This document shows, piece by piece, positions 1 through 10,973 of a stretch of DNA of 64,000 bases (position 1 is the first letter of the stretch; each line of letters starts with the position of its first letter). This DNA comes from Batillaria attramentaria (lineage: Eukaryota; Mollusca; Gastropoda; Batillariidae). The notes under the pieces are model-generated. The model searched no databases, was not told where the DNA came from, and saw nothing but the letters and a program-made list of their open reading frames with translations. Made by a program: the position numbers and the translations under genes. The stretch is from contig JACVVK020000449.1 in assembly GCA_018292915.2 (NCBI GenBank), forward strand, positions 392,501 to 456,500. The letters run 5' to 3'.

Positions 1-13
1 CAGTCAAGGTCAT

Positions 14-2126
14 TTAAAGGCTCAACAACCGACAGTATACTGCCGGCACGCATGCGCAGACGTGTCTATCCGCATATGGAGAATGGGCGGGGCTTGTCTA
101 TAAACGGCACACGCACGTGGCGATGGAATGTAAACATGCAAAGTTTTAACTTGCTTGATAACCGTATTAATGTCCTGTATCTCCTCCTCTGTCTCGCAGG
201 AAAAGAAAATCTTTCTTTTTGATGATAGTTTGTACCCCGCGGCTCGGCCGCTCTCAGTAATATTTCAGCTGTTCGACCACCTCACGGCTGTGACTAGTCA
301 GTCTGTGTTGTCCGGCTTAGCCAACTGCGTCAGTACTGACTTTCACTTTCGAACGTCAGTTTGTGATATTGCCCGGCCAAGGTCACAGAAACAGTCGTGT
401 TTCAGTCAAATGAGTTTCAAGTCACAAATCGTCCCCGATCGTGTACACATTAATTTAAAACTTAGCCACCAGGCTTTCCGGTACAAGCCCGACTGAGCAC
501 GAGACGGCTAAGACAATCGGTGACGATGAACGCTTGAATTAGGCGCTAAAAGCCAACGGCCGGGGGCGGGGGGGGGGGGGGGGGAGGCGGTCATCAGTCA
601 AGGGGTGGGATCAGTGTATTGCCTTCCAGTAGGGGAGGATGCATTTGGGATAGCTATTAGATTGTACAGCGTGTTTTGTTGCTATGGTGTTTTCAGGGGT
701 GGCACCCCTAACACAAAAGTGAGTATGTCCCTATCATTTGGTCACGATCACATACTGAGGCCCAGTCAAGGCTGGCTATCAAGTATTTATCATGGTATTC
801 CACAGATTCACTAACGATTTACAAAACCGAAACTATGCACGTGTCCCTGGAGGTACCCCCGGTGCCGAAGTGTTGACAACAGCGGAAGCGGGACCGCGTT
901 GAACCCGCTCAGTCGTGGGAAATTTTACAAAAATTGGCGGACTTTTCAGTGCCGTGTCCTTTATTCTTTGGGTTTTAAACTCCAGTCCTCTCAGATCTCT
1001 GCGATGAATTTTTATTTGACTCTGCACGTTATCGGCGAGGAGAAAGAGGATGCTGTTAGAGAACAGTTCGAAAAGAATGAAAGAATACATCAGTTGAAAC
1101 TGACTAATCTCAGTGACCAGCAGTGAGGCCCCGGGTGGGAAGTGCCGCCGAAAGGAACGAAGTTATTCGCTGTTCTTTACGGTGTGGGATTGTTGGGTTA
1201 GTTTCTGGTGGAGCATGGCAGGATTGTGTGCAGTCACAGGAGCTGACCCGAAGTGTTTGTGTCGAACTTGCAGCTGTAGCTTCTGTTCGGTAACGGTAAC
1301 GGTGTATCAGTCAGTTTCGCTCGGCTGGCACTGAAACCGCCACGGTACTGGCAAAACAAGACCGTGAACCTGAGTGTGAAAGTTTTGTTTTTGTTGCCCC
1401 TGTGTGACTGTGAGCCGTCAGTCGTGGTTGGGACATGGCCTTCAGACATCACACGTACGCAACTGACATCCATAAAAAGATGTACAAAAATTCTCGAGTA
1501 TGATGGAGGGATGAAATGCATGGCGGCGTGATTCATTGTGTATATGCGCAAGAAACCTTGTGCAGTGACACGGGACAACATTGATGGGAGTATAGTGGAC
1601 GTGATATAGCGGAGTGTGTTTACAGACTTGTTCGGGAGCTTTATCCAAATCGCGCAGGCATTCCATACATGGGATATTCATGGTGCTAAAGGTCAGTGAA
1701 GTTTGTTTTCATTTGGTGTCGCTTGTTGCATGTGAAAGGAATGATGTTCTGCCTCTTCAGTCTCAGTTCTCTGTGTCAGTACGACATGCTGTGCTGTGAA
1801 ACACACGTGGTGTTACTATTATTGTCTGACGGACGTGTCAGTAGCTGACGTCACGCTGATAGGCTCCGCCTTGATCGGTTTAAATTCTATCAGCTTCCAA
1901 GGTTTGGTCGTTCATAAAGGCCGCTAGACTATTTTTTCCGCCTAAACTGGGTTATGGTTAGGAGTCTTGGTGTGAAACTCGCATTCATGCAGACTATCAA
2001 ACTCACAAACCGCCTTGTTGCCGGGCAATTTCAGAAAAACCTCCTCTGACGTTACCCTGTCAAACATTTGAAAGAAACTGCTTCCGTTCTTTCCGTGCGC
2101 TATTTATACCCCTGTTGAGCCTTTAA
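14..2126. mobile_element. TTAA-flanked non-autonomous DNA transposon (piggyBac- or Kolobok-like)
   Basis: TTAA occurs at 14-17 and 2123-2126. Just inside are perfect 10-bp inverted termini, AGGCTCAACA at 18-27 and TGTTGAGCCT at 2113-2122. The flanks (GTCAAGGTCATT before, GATGGTATGTGTGCAT after) join into the satellite described from 2127, so the element inserted into a satellite unit. TTAA duplications are typical of piggyBac and Kolobok. No transposase is recognised. A 75-codon open stretch near 899-1125 has no family resemblance I can name. A poly-G tract sits near 565-584. Confidence 0.65.
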
Positions 2127-2521
2127 GATGGTATGTGTGCATAGGTCTTATCACTGTCTATCAGCATGCCAGGTTTGGCACCTCTGCTGTTTGTTGTTTC
2201 TGAGAAAATGCCAATGTTAAGGTTTCACAAAACTATCTTGTACGGCCTTGACCTTGACAGAAGGTCACGGACTACATGTATATCTGTAAAGTTCTTATCA
2301 ATGTCTATCATTATGCAAAGTTTAAAAGCTCTGGCATTTGTAGATTATGAGAAAATGCCAATGTAAAATTTTCAAACAGAGAGCTTTAGTGACCTTGACC
2401 TTGGGCCAAGGTCATTCAAAATGATATGTTTTGAAAGGTCTTGTGCTAGTCTATCAGCATGCCAAGTTTGGTGCCTCTACTGTTTGTAGATTCTGAGAAA
2501 ATGACAACGTTAAAGTTTTCT

Positions 2522-2587
<66 letters not shown>

Positions 2588-2626
2588 GGGTTAATACATA
2601 GACTCCCATTGTTACACAAGGGAGCC
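2127..2626 (+). repeat. Satellite fragment with TGACCTTGACC motifs and element terminus
   Basis: Three diverged repeats of the satellite also seen at 25.7-26.9 kb and 53.9-55.1 kb. Each contains CTTGACCTTG/GGTCAAGGTCA and text such as GAGAAAATGCCAATGT. It ends in (CA)n at 2523-2558, (GACA)n, then a terminus ending GGGAGCC (2581-2626) that is the reverse complement of the left terminus of the composite element at 52,191. Confidence 0.75.
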
Positions 2627-2649
2627 AAAAAAAAAAAAAAAAAAATTGG

Positions 2650-3270
2650 TGTTGCAATGCACATGTACTGAAAGTTTCTTTTGACCACAAATTTGTATGG
2701 CATTTTGTGCATTTTGATGATGATGTAGTTGTTCTTGCCCCCTCCTCCTCCTCTTCTTTATCTGTACCTGAGTCAAATTGGTCCTCTGTATCCATGCCTA
2801 CTCCATTTGGTGTTGCATGTTTTATCACTGGCGTGGCTAATGTGTGGATTTAAAAGGGTTTAATGACATTGAGATCATATCTTTCAGAATTGAAGCCGAC
2901 AACAGGCAGCTTTTGTAGGTAGTCTTCAAGCTGTTGCCTGAGTCTTTGTGTGGGGATGTTGACTGTTGAGACTGTCCGTACTCTGAAGCTGCTGTTGTTC
3001 ACATGCGTCTAACTGTTCAAACACGTGTGTTACTGCGATATCGGCACAGCAATGAACGCTCCCTGGGATATACCGCGTCTTACGTCATAGTGTTTCTCCT
3101 GACGTGGAATGTGAAGCGCGCGGACAGTCTAACCTGAGATTTAGTCTAGATCTAGACATCTTGATTTAAATCTAGACATCTTGATCTACATCTAGACATC
3201 TTGATCTAGTCATGATTGATCTAATCAATTCATATAATTTATGTTGATACTGCTTTTCAATGAGGATATA

Positions 3271-3272
<2 letters not shown>
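2650..3272. other. No gene seen; three 20-bp direct repeats
   Basis: No coding region is supported. Three copies of a 20-bp unit built on TCTAGACATCTTGAT start at 3151, 3171 and 3191. Confidence 0.6.

Positions 3273-3320
<48 letters not shown>
3273..3320. repeat. (TG)n microsatellite
   Basis: Uninterrupted TG dinucleotides. Apparent ORFs across it are artefacts. Confidence 0.98.
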
Positions 3321-3324
<4 letters not shown>

Positions 3325-3329
3325 AGGTG

Positions 3330-4930
3330 GTAGACACACACCAAAAAAACAAACAAACAAAAAAACAGTCTATACAATGTACTTACATCGTTCTTGTTGT
3401 CTTTCACCGCAAGGCATGCTGTCACAAACAACACTACAAATTGCCCCACGTGCATCGTAACGGAGGACGCCAAGAAATTCCAGCCGTGATGATGCCGGCC
3501 GGATGCAGGATGGTGTCAGTGGCGCGAAATCGGTGGGAAACCCCCTCCATACAGTAATGGGGATTTCCTAGGGGCAAGTCATTACTTGGTAAAATACGCA
3601 AAAATGTAACGATACGAAAAGTTCTACATTTACATCCAAATTGTGGTGTTGATATTTGGCATCACTGGCCGAACATCTTAACAAAATTCCTTGCACATCC
3701 ATTTGGGCATAGTTTACCTTTGTTTTCAACACACTGTGCCGATAACGTCACACGTGGGCAAATTCTTCACAAAGAAGAGAGTGAAACGTCTGCAAGTCGC
3801 TGCAGATAATTTACCATGGTGTCTACTAGTCCGGGTAACCCATGAGTGATCGGGGAAGTCACATCCTGGGTCAGGGATCCAAGCGAAGAAACTTTTTGGT
3901 GGCTACATTTTTTTCGTGGTGGCTATGGCACAGGAAAACGACAGGCTAATATAAGAAAACTGACAGCGTACCTAAGCTGTACGATGATGTTTATAGCTGA
4001 ACTTGATTGAAATGTTCACGGCTTCAACCGGCCGTCTGCGGAAGTTGGAATGGGATCCCTTATGGCGCACGGCGAAAACTGAAGGGAATGAACTCATTGT
4101 TATTTCAGAGTTATCTTCCATGTTTTAATTATCTCCCAATTGCCCTCACACCAACCCGCGCGCGCTTTCCTGTGACATTTTTCACGAAAGGATACTAACA
4201 CGGATACTTCCTCAATCAGTCTCAATCCGCGTTGTGATTTCTTCGTCGTGGTTGAAGGTAAGCAGTGTGTTTGAGTGTACTGTATTTGTACGTCCATTTT
4301 CCCCCTTTATTTCAAAACAATATGATCTCTGTCAGTTTAGACAGAGATTGTCGTCTGAGTCCGACAAGGAAGCGTGTGAGCCTACAAGCAAAGTAACGTC
4401 GCGTCACTGATACCTTTGTCTTAGCAGCCGACTATTTTAGGACATTGACTAGAGTGGTTTTAGATCTTTAAATGCTAGAACTGAAAAGCCTGCTTCAAGT
4501 TTCAAAGAAAGCCTTTACGGATACATGTCTGCAGTTACTAAATTGTACAGACCAGGCAGGAACCAGATCTATCTATTATCTTGAAATGTTCGCACTCGAT
4601 CACTCATACCAGTAACATACTGCTCCCGGATTGTACTTCACAATGTCGCTGGTGGCGTTTGTATAACTCAGAATTACTGCATTTCTTGTCTATTGCTTCC
4701 TCAGCAACCGTGTAGAACACGTCAGCGACTTTGGCAGGCGAGATTCAATTTTCTCAAAATATGACGTTAGCGAAATATTCAGTGGTTTACTGACCTGGGA
4801 TATTCTGAATATTTTCGCAAAGTCGAAGGACGCGGTCTCGCTCCTCACATCAAACAGCAATATCTATCTACTAGTGGTTTTCAGTTTCTATAAATGTTCG
4901 TGTGAAAATCTACTTTAGATTTTCGTATCA
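3330..4930. other. No recognisable gene
   Basis: Read on both strands. Only short unsupported open frames are present, and I see no recognisable repeat beyond AT-rich stretches. Confidence 0.5.
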
Positions 4931-4935
4931 ACAAG

Positions 4936-5354
4936 ATGGCGGCGCGATCATTACGTAATGGGGATAATCGTGGAATTTTGTTCAATATTCCGGGGAATGG
5001 TGCAGAAAGTGAAGATTAGAGTGTGGCAAGATTCGTAGATTTGGACGGCGGTTTTCCTGATTCCTTCGGGCATGTAGAAGAATTGGTAGAAAATGACTCT
5101 GATGATGGGAAGGAGGAGGTGATCAATCTACACTAATCAGTCGAGTTCCGGTGGGTGTGGAAGATGTGTACTGTGAAGGGAGTCCAGGAAAGTTGGAGAG
5201 GGATGAGTAGAGGCAGTACTGGGAGGCAACGGAGTAAAACTGGAGGGAGTGCTACATTAGATTCTGACTCTCACAGCAGTTTTAATAATCACATACACAG
5301 ACAGTATCCATTCTACGAAGGCGAGCATGGTCCTACTGTGTTTTCCCCCTGCTG
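4936..5354 (+). pseudogene. Possible decayed coding stretch, unknown family
   Basis: An ATG at 4936 in good context (ACAAGATGG) opens a frame that stays protein-like through stops at 5017-5019 and further on. The frame after the first stop contains an acidic run (EELVENDSDDGKEE), and a Ser/Gly/Arg-rich part lies downstream to 5354. The one-frame continuity with in-frame stops suggests a broken gene or transposase N-terminus. No family is recognised and chance cannot be excluded. Confidence 0.22.
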
Positions 5355-5565
5355 ACTGTGACATGATAGACACGGGATATTCTTTTCCCTGGACTCTGTG
5401 TACAGATAGATCTCATGTCAGACTCACCAGCAGCTATTTCAGTAAGCCTGCAGTACAAGTATACCAAAGTGTTTTGTGTGTGTTTGAACAGTCTATGAAG
5501 TACATGTATCATGCAAGATCAGTACAAATGAGGACTGAAGAGAAACCATGCACACCATCACAATT

Positions 5566-5612
5566 TTTTTTTAATTTTTTTTTTTTTTTTTTTTTTTTTA
5601 CAGATCTGTGGG

Positions 5613-5651
<39 letters not shown>
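5566..5651. repeat. Poly-T tract and (TG)n microsatellite
   Basis: A T-rich run is followed within about 20 bases by TG repeats. Confidence 0.97.
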
Positions 5652-5655
<4 letters not shown>

Positions 5656-5659
5656 AACA

Positions 5660-6470
5660 TCACTTTGATCTGCATGTATGCATTTATTTCAGGCCCAACT
5701 CCTGCTCAAAACAACCAGCTCCTGCAAATATGTTTACAAATGTGTCATCATCTGATATCACGTTCAACATGGTGATGTCAAAGCCGGTTGTAATAGGACA
5801 AGACCTTTTCCAGTATTGACACTAGTGAAATTCAGTCCCAAAATTCCCTCATCTAATCGGACACTTGACGCTAAATTCAAACTGCCATACCCCCGCCCCC
5901 ACCTTTTTGAAATAAATTTAGTACTAAACTCTGTTTGAAATGTTTGTAGGTGTGCTGGTTGGTTGTATGTTTGTTTGTACTGCTACATTTTCATTTTGAA
6001 GGTTATAACACTGAAGCAAAGTAGACACAATATAGTGTGAATCTGACTTGGCTAGGGCTGAAGGAACAGTGAGAATCTAAAGAATATATTTCAGGTTTAC
6101 ATTTTCTGTTATCTGTAGTTTGCTAGTTGTCCAAGCACTTGTTTCACTGTTGTAACATTTGAAAGAAATGGTATTTAGTTTTGTTTTTGTTTTTACCATG
6201 ACATATTACTGTATGGTCAGTCCTAAATCTGATCAGTTTCCATGTGCTGTCATGTTTCCAGCCTGAATGGTAAACTTTGTCCCCATTGGCCAAAATGTTT
6301 GTGTTGTAACTGATCAACATGTGTCTAGAAATAAATGTACAAAAGGAGACGTTTGATAATGTGTGACCTTCCAAGTGATGTCCTAATCACAAGGCTGATA
6401 AATTTCAACATACACTACCTGAACATTAAGTCTTTCGATGTTTCTCATTCAGTGTGTGTGTGTGTGTGTG

Positions 6471-6515
<45 letters not shown>

Positions 6516-8070
6516 ATTAAACAGTACAAGTAATACTAAAATATAAATAAATACGGTTGGTGTGCCCATGTATGCATTTTTGTTTGCAGTACAACAGACC
6601 TAGTTGTATATGAATTAAAATATATAATGTGTACTATCTTCCAAACATTAAAAAAAAAGTCTTAAATGAAATCGGACAACCTTCGCCCGTCAGGAATCTG
6701 ATGTCTGACCATTCGCTGTGTCTGGTCTGACCAACTCAAAGGACAACCAAAAGCCTAATTTACAAAGATCCTCATCCACTCACCAAGCATGTTTCGACTG
6801 TCTTATCAGCAGTCCCAAGCACAGACATGAATGCTTTTTAGAAACATACAACAACTGAGGGAAAACCAAAGACCATCAATACAATTTTATTGATCATCTT
6901 CAGCAAACTGGATCATTTCGCTCCAAAGGAAAAAACATTTGAAAACAAGTGCCCACATACAAACGTGATGCGCATGGTGCCATTGACGTCAAGAGTCTGA
7001 CAATGCGAAGTGGCAACATTTTCAGTTTGAACCATGTTGCTGTTTTCCCCGCTCACGCTGCCAAACATGTAATGCTCTTGGTACATTACAGGGACAAAAA
7101 AAGATGAGAGTCCTGATTTGTATAGGATGGACAAATCATCTGTTCAGATTCAACGTTTTCCATTATTAATTACTGTTTTGCGTTTGATTATGCATGCTAG
7201 TTTACACCGACCTTGTCCCTGGAAAGCAAAACTGCACGTACAATTTAACACACTGGATTATGTGACGGTGATTTTGTAAAGTTTAAAAAGTACAGCAGCA
7301 GTGTAATAGTGCCTGCCGTATTTTACGCTCCGCCCCCTTTTTTCCTTTTATTCTTTCTCCTCACTACCATCCTTCCACGTGAATATGCTTGTCGGCTCAC
7401 AATCTAGATCTAGAGAGACATAAGTGACATAAACTGACACTCACACATCAGTGATCACATCAAATCAGTGGTAATCAGAAATTTTGTTCAGTCATCAAAG
7501 AAAAATCTCGTGTGTTTGTGTAGATCTTTCTGCTATGCGGTTGGGAGGAATCAGCATGCCGGCCTGTCAGATTCGAGGGATCTTGAACTGACTTACGTTT
7601 TAGTTGAAAGATCTTTTCGCCGGCTGAGTCAGTGAATTTTTTGATTAAGAAATGCTTGTAGAAAGCAGTACAGGACCTGTGAGATTTTTCAGCCAACTGT
7701 TTTTGAGACTGACAAATAGATATTACACCAATTCCTGTTATTCTGTCAGCTTTTGTCTGATCTGCCCACCTTCAGAAATCTCCGACTTTTCCCGCGGTTT
7801 TCTATTCAGGCACGCATGCGCCGACACCTTGCAAATGGCTGCCAAGCAGACGAACCTCAGCTCGCAGTGTTAGAGTTGGGCATTTTCCACTCAGACAATC
7901 AAGCACGGTAGCTTGTAAGGCCAAAGTGTATATTTTCATGGAGCGTTATTCAGCGTCACTTGTATCCTATCATTATTTAAATATTGGTCCAGCCACCACA
8001 GAGATATTAATGTGTTAAATTTTTTCCTACGCGAAGAGCCATGACCCTCGATTACAGGAGAGGGGAAACC
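5660..8070. other. No recognisable gene; (TG)n at 6452-6512
   Basis: AT-rich sequence with short open frames only. One interrupted TG microsatellite lies at 6452-6512. Nothing else is supported. Confidence 0.5.
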
Positions 8071-8109
8071 ATGACTAGGTGTCTACAAGCTGTCGGGGTT
8101 CCCCAAGAC

Positions 8110-8919
8110 TCACAAAACACCTACGTTCTGTAAAGTCAGGGACGTTGCTACAGACAGATACAGACAGAGGGATGTGCTCCGCGGTAAACTGCGTGAAGCA
8201 TGAATGGGTGGACGAGGTGTGGGGCAGACTGTCTGTGCTAAAATAAATCTCAAAGTCAAACGTGGCCCTATAGGGAAAGATGAAATAAATCTCAAAGTCA
8301 AACGTGGCCCTATAGGGAAAGATGAAATAAATCTCAAAGTCAAACGTGGCCCTATAGGGAAAGATGAAATAAATCTCAAAGTCAAACGTGGCCCTATAGG
8401 GAAAGATGAAATAAATCTCAAAGTCAAACGTGGCCCTATAGGGAAAGATGAAATAAATCTCAAAGTCAAACGTGGCCCTATAGGGAAAGATGAAATATGT
8501 GTCCACCTGAATTCCATGATTATGTAACTGTTGCCACACAAATTCAGGTGGTGTGTACACACCTCCTTTGTACATCTCTTTTGTCTGATGTCCTTGACAC
8601 CCGCGCGTTTCATGTTATGTTCATCTCTTTGCAGTTTGTGTAAAAACGGGTTTGATCTGATATATTCTGGCAGATCGTCACAACCACATCCGATGGGAAA
8701 ATCAGGTAAGGGATTGATATAAAAACTTGTTGACATGATGGCGTCAACTGTGTTGGGGTGCTCTCTTTGCACGTGTTCAAAAGTGTCGTAATCGTTAATG
8801 TCGCGCAGAAACAACAAAAACTCTTCTTTGAACTTGATCAGACGGGGTCGTTTTATGGCACTGTGGTTCTTGGCAGAAGCATGAAAGAAAGACAGCTCTC
8901 CTGACTCTTTGTGTTTCAA
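8110..8919 (-). CDS. Hypothetical protein ending in in-frame 14-residue repeats
   Basis: A 269-codon minus-strand frame, long for this repeat-rich region. The first ~135 residues look like a real, mixed-composition protein: charged N-terminus (KRPRLIKFKEEF), an acidic/aromatic stretch (INDYDTFEHV), and several Cys including GCGCDD. I do not recognise the family. Residues ~140-225 are six repeats of a 14-residue unit containing FPIGPRLTLRF, encoded by the 42-bp minisatellite. A tail of ~45 residues follows. Just upstream on the same strand, after a stop at about 8955, lies another protein-like stretch (DSPDVDDYLVDMF), and further upstream the zinc-finger exon at 9214-9405. They could be exons of one decayed gene. 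The start at 8919 is simply the first ATG and may instead follow a splice acceptor. Confidence 0.35.
   Translation of the reverse strand: MKHKESGELSFFHASAKNHSAIKRPRLIKFKEEFLLFLRDINDYDTFEHVQREHPNTVDAIMSTSFYINPLPDFPIGCGCDDLPEYIRSNPFLHKLQRDEHNMKRAGVKDIRQKRCTKEVCTHHLNLCGNSYIIMEFRWTHISSFPIGPRLTLRFISSFPIGPRLTLRFISSFPIGPRLTLRFISSFPIGPRLTLRFISSFPIGPRLTLRFISSFPIGPRLTLRFILAQTVCPTPRPPIHASRSLPRSTSLCLYLSVATSLTLQNVGVL
8243..8494. repeat. 42-bp minisatellite, six identical copies
   Basis: Six apparently perfect copies of a 42-bp unit beginning ATAAATCTCAAAGTCAAACG. Since 42 is divisible by three, each open frame repeats 14 residues. One plus frame (INLKVKRGPIGKDE) and two minus frames are open across the array. 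There are no unique spacers, so this is not a CRISPR. Confidence 0.97.
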
Positions 8920-9213
8920 AAGAAAGAATGCGAAAAGTTGATTCTGAAACGCTTGTTTTACTCATGAAACATATCTACCAGATAGTCATCCACGTCAGGT
9001 GAGTCAGAAGTGGGATCCCAAAAATGTGTGTGAACAGATTGACATTTCCCGGGACGTTTGTGGGTCTTGACAGAATTCATTCCAGTGATACATTTCTCGT
9101 TTTTGCGGTGGTAAACCAGCTATTAGCCGCTTTTGGTTTTGATGTATGTTCAGTCTCTTTTTTTCGAGGGGGAATGGGGAGGGGGAAGGTGGAGATCGCT
9201 GCGACCTTTTCTT

Positions 9214-9405
9214 TTAGTTGCAGACCTGGCGGGTGCTTTTTTTGTTTTGCTGGTGTACCCTCGTGTGGGCACTGAGGTGTTGTTTGCGTTTGAACGCTTT
9301 TGCACACATCTCGCAGATGAACGGGCGACTGTTTTGATGCACTTGGTTTTGATGTTGATTGAGGTTTTTAAGTCGTGTAAAAACCTTTCCACACTGAAGA
9401 CACTG
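9214..9405 (-). CDS. C2H2 zinc-finger fragment (two fingers)
   Basis: Translating the minus strand from 9405 gives 63 residues before TAA at 9214-9216. Finger 1 is C-x2-C-x12-H-x4-H (CLQCGKVF...HQNQVH). Finger 2 is C-x2-C-x12-H-x3-H (CEMCAKAF...HTRVH), joined by a linker containing NSRPFI. Upstream on this strand is a pyrimidine tract ending CCCAG, a credible splice acceptor, so this is probably the last or an internal exon of a DNA-binding protein. After the stop another frame continues in lysine/proline-rich sequence (FPLPIPPRKKETE), so the stop may be a frameshift. It may belong with the ORF at 8110-8919. Gene identity is not recognised. Confidence 0.6.
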   Translation of the reverse strand, partial: QCLQCGKVFTRLKNLNQHQNQVHQNSRPFICEMCAKAFKRKQHLSAHTRVHQQNKKSTRQVCN

Positions 9406-9512
9406 GGTAAAAAAACGTTATTTGTTTATAATAAAACAATAAACCTGGCTAACACAGACAATTAACACGTCTTATCATACAAGATTCACGAAGTTTCAAA
9501 AAAAAAAAAAAA

Positions 9513-9544
<32 letters not shown>

Positions 9545-10004
9545 AGTTAAAACAAACATATAAAAATCAACTGTGCAATTTACCTTGTGCTGTGAAACAG
9601 AAGATGGCGAAAAAGGCACGGTTGTGCCACGATGCCCTGGTCACAAGTCCACATTTACACCAACACAGAGGCAAAGTCAAAGTTGAAGCCGTTGATACCG
9701 CACAGATGTTGGCAGTTTTGCTGTCAAGGCAAAGACTGACGCTTGTGCAACAAACATTGACATTGCAACCTTTTTTTTTTTTTTTGACATACGCAGAAGG
9801 CTTCAGACTTTCGACCAATCACCTGCGAGTGACAGACATTGACAGAACCGCCCCTCATTTATCGAAACTAAACACACACAGTGTTTTTGAGTTTTAAAAT
9901 CTTCAACCAATCTGACGACCGGAGACTCAAACAGACATGTATTCGTCCCCATGATCGGTTTAATTCGTTGGTCACGTAATATATCTGAGTCAATAAATAC
10001 TGAG

Positions 10005-10076
10005 CCCTCCTTTCGCTCCTATGTGGTGGAAAAGGACGTTAAACCCCCAAACACCCACCCACCCCTCCTTTCGCTC
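10005..10076 (+). mobile_element. 5'-truncated SINE (family 1) with 14-bp target duplication
   Basis: CCCTCCTTTCGCTC occurs at 10005-10018 and 10063-10076. The 44 bp between them are only the 3' end of SINE family 1 (TGGAAAAGGACGTTAAACCC then CACCCACC). Confidence 0.85.
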
Positions 10077-10135
10077 ACCTTCTCTGTCTCTTACTTTGCT
10101 TACAATCGTCCGCTGGTGCTCAACGTGATAGAGCA

Positions 10136-10385
10136 GACATGGAAGTTTTGTCAAAGTCAAAGCGAACACATATCTGACAGTCTCTGAATTTAAAGGAAAT
10201 GTTTTCATACATTTTAGAAAATTTGACCGACAAGGAGACCGACTGGTCCCCACAAAAGAAGGCAGTTCATTTAATACCGAAGACCTGCCCAAACTCAAAG
10301 AGCAATTTGCCAAGATCGAAGGCGCCGTCAAAAAAAAAAAAGAAAAAAAGAAAAAAAAAGCAGAAGATAAAAGGAAATGAAAAAG
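10136..10385 (+). pseudogene. PC4/p15 transcription-coactivator-like domain exon
   Basis: The frame from 10150 encodes a PC4-like single-stranded-DNA-binding fold. It has the strand pattern YLTVSEFKGNVFIHFRKFD, a charged turn (RQGDRLVPTKEG) and a closing helix (EDLPKLKEQFAKIEGAV). PC4 proteins bind ssDNA and coactivate RNA polymerase II. The domain runs into a lysine-rich poly-A-coded tail (10,330-10,362), where the frame hits TGA at 10378. Another frame continues to a good donor (AAAAG|GTATTT, 10386) and splices in phase to the exon at 10471, so a slipped A-run probably broke it. An in-frame TAG at 10129-10131 precedes the domain, so it starts either at a splice acceptor (GAGCAG, 10126-10135) or it is a remnant. 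Confidence 0.6.
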
Positions 10386-10470
10386 GTATTTTGAACTGTT
10401 TATCTAAATAAACAGAGTACATTTACCGTAAAAAGTAATAAACCATCTGTTGTTTAATTTTTTTCAACAG

Positions 10471-10621
10471 CGAAACCAGCCACCGCCACCTCAACGAGCG
10501 GAGTTCCTGCCAAACACAAGAAAAGAAAGCTGAACGAGGAAAAAGACTCACAAAGTCTTGTTCAGTGGCAGCGAGGACGAGATTCCGCAAAGCCAGTTTT
10601 ATTTCGGAAATAAACTAACAG
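10471..10621 (+). pseudogene. Lys/Ser/acidic exon linked to the PC4-like exon
   Basis: Acceptor TTTTCAACAG ends at 10470 and donor ACAG|GTATTT is at 10622. The first part reads as a Ser/Thr then basic linker (TSTSGVPAKHKKRKLNEE). After a one-base shift the second part reads SGSEDEIPQSQFYFGNKLTG. An acidic-serine then basic stretch before the core is typical of PC4 N-termini. Here it follows a PC4 domain, so the locus may be a multi-PC4 protein or two tandem copies. Confidence 0.45.
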
Positions 10622-10973
10622 GTATTTTTTTTTCTCAATAAAACCTAAAATAAAAATCTGACTACGCCAGTAATTATTTGTATTTGACATAAAATAGTAT
10701 AAGAAGTTTATGATGAATAAAGTTTGGGGGAATGGGTGGGTTAATAAATAGTCGAAGCGGAAACGTTAGCTGGCTAACTCCGCAATATCCAAAAGCAGTT
10801 GTCGCCCAAAGCGTCCACAGTCTCTCTCTCACATAAATTTCATTTCTCTCTCTCCCTCTCTCGCACACACACACACCTCGCAAGCATATTCGTGCATGGT
10901 GCATAAGAATATGCTCTCTTAGGTGTGACGCTCATTTTTTTTTTTAACCACTGCTACCGTTTAATAAGGCTAA

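Noticed and set aside
2454..2828. 124-codon minus-strand ORF
   Set aside because: Spans (CA)n, (GACA)n and poly-A; composition is simple-repeat driven.
8243..8494. Regular repeats resembling a CRISPR array
   Set aside because: The 42-bp units abut directly with no unique spacers, and the genome is eukaryotic.
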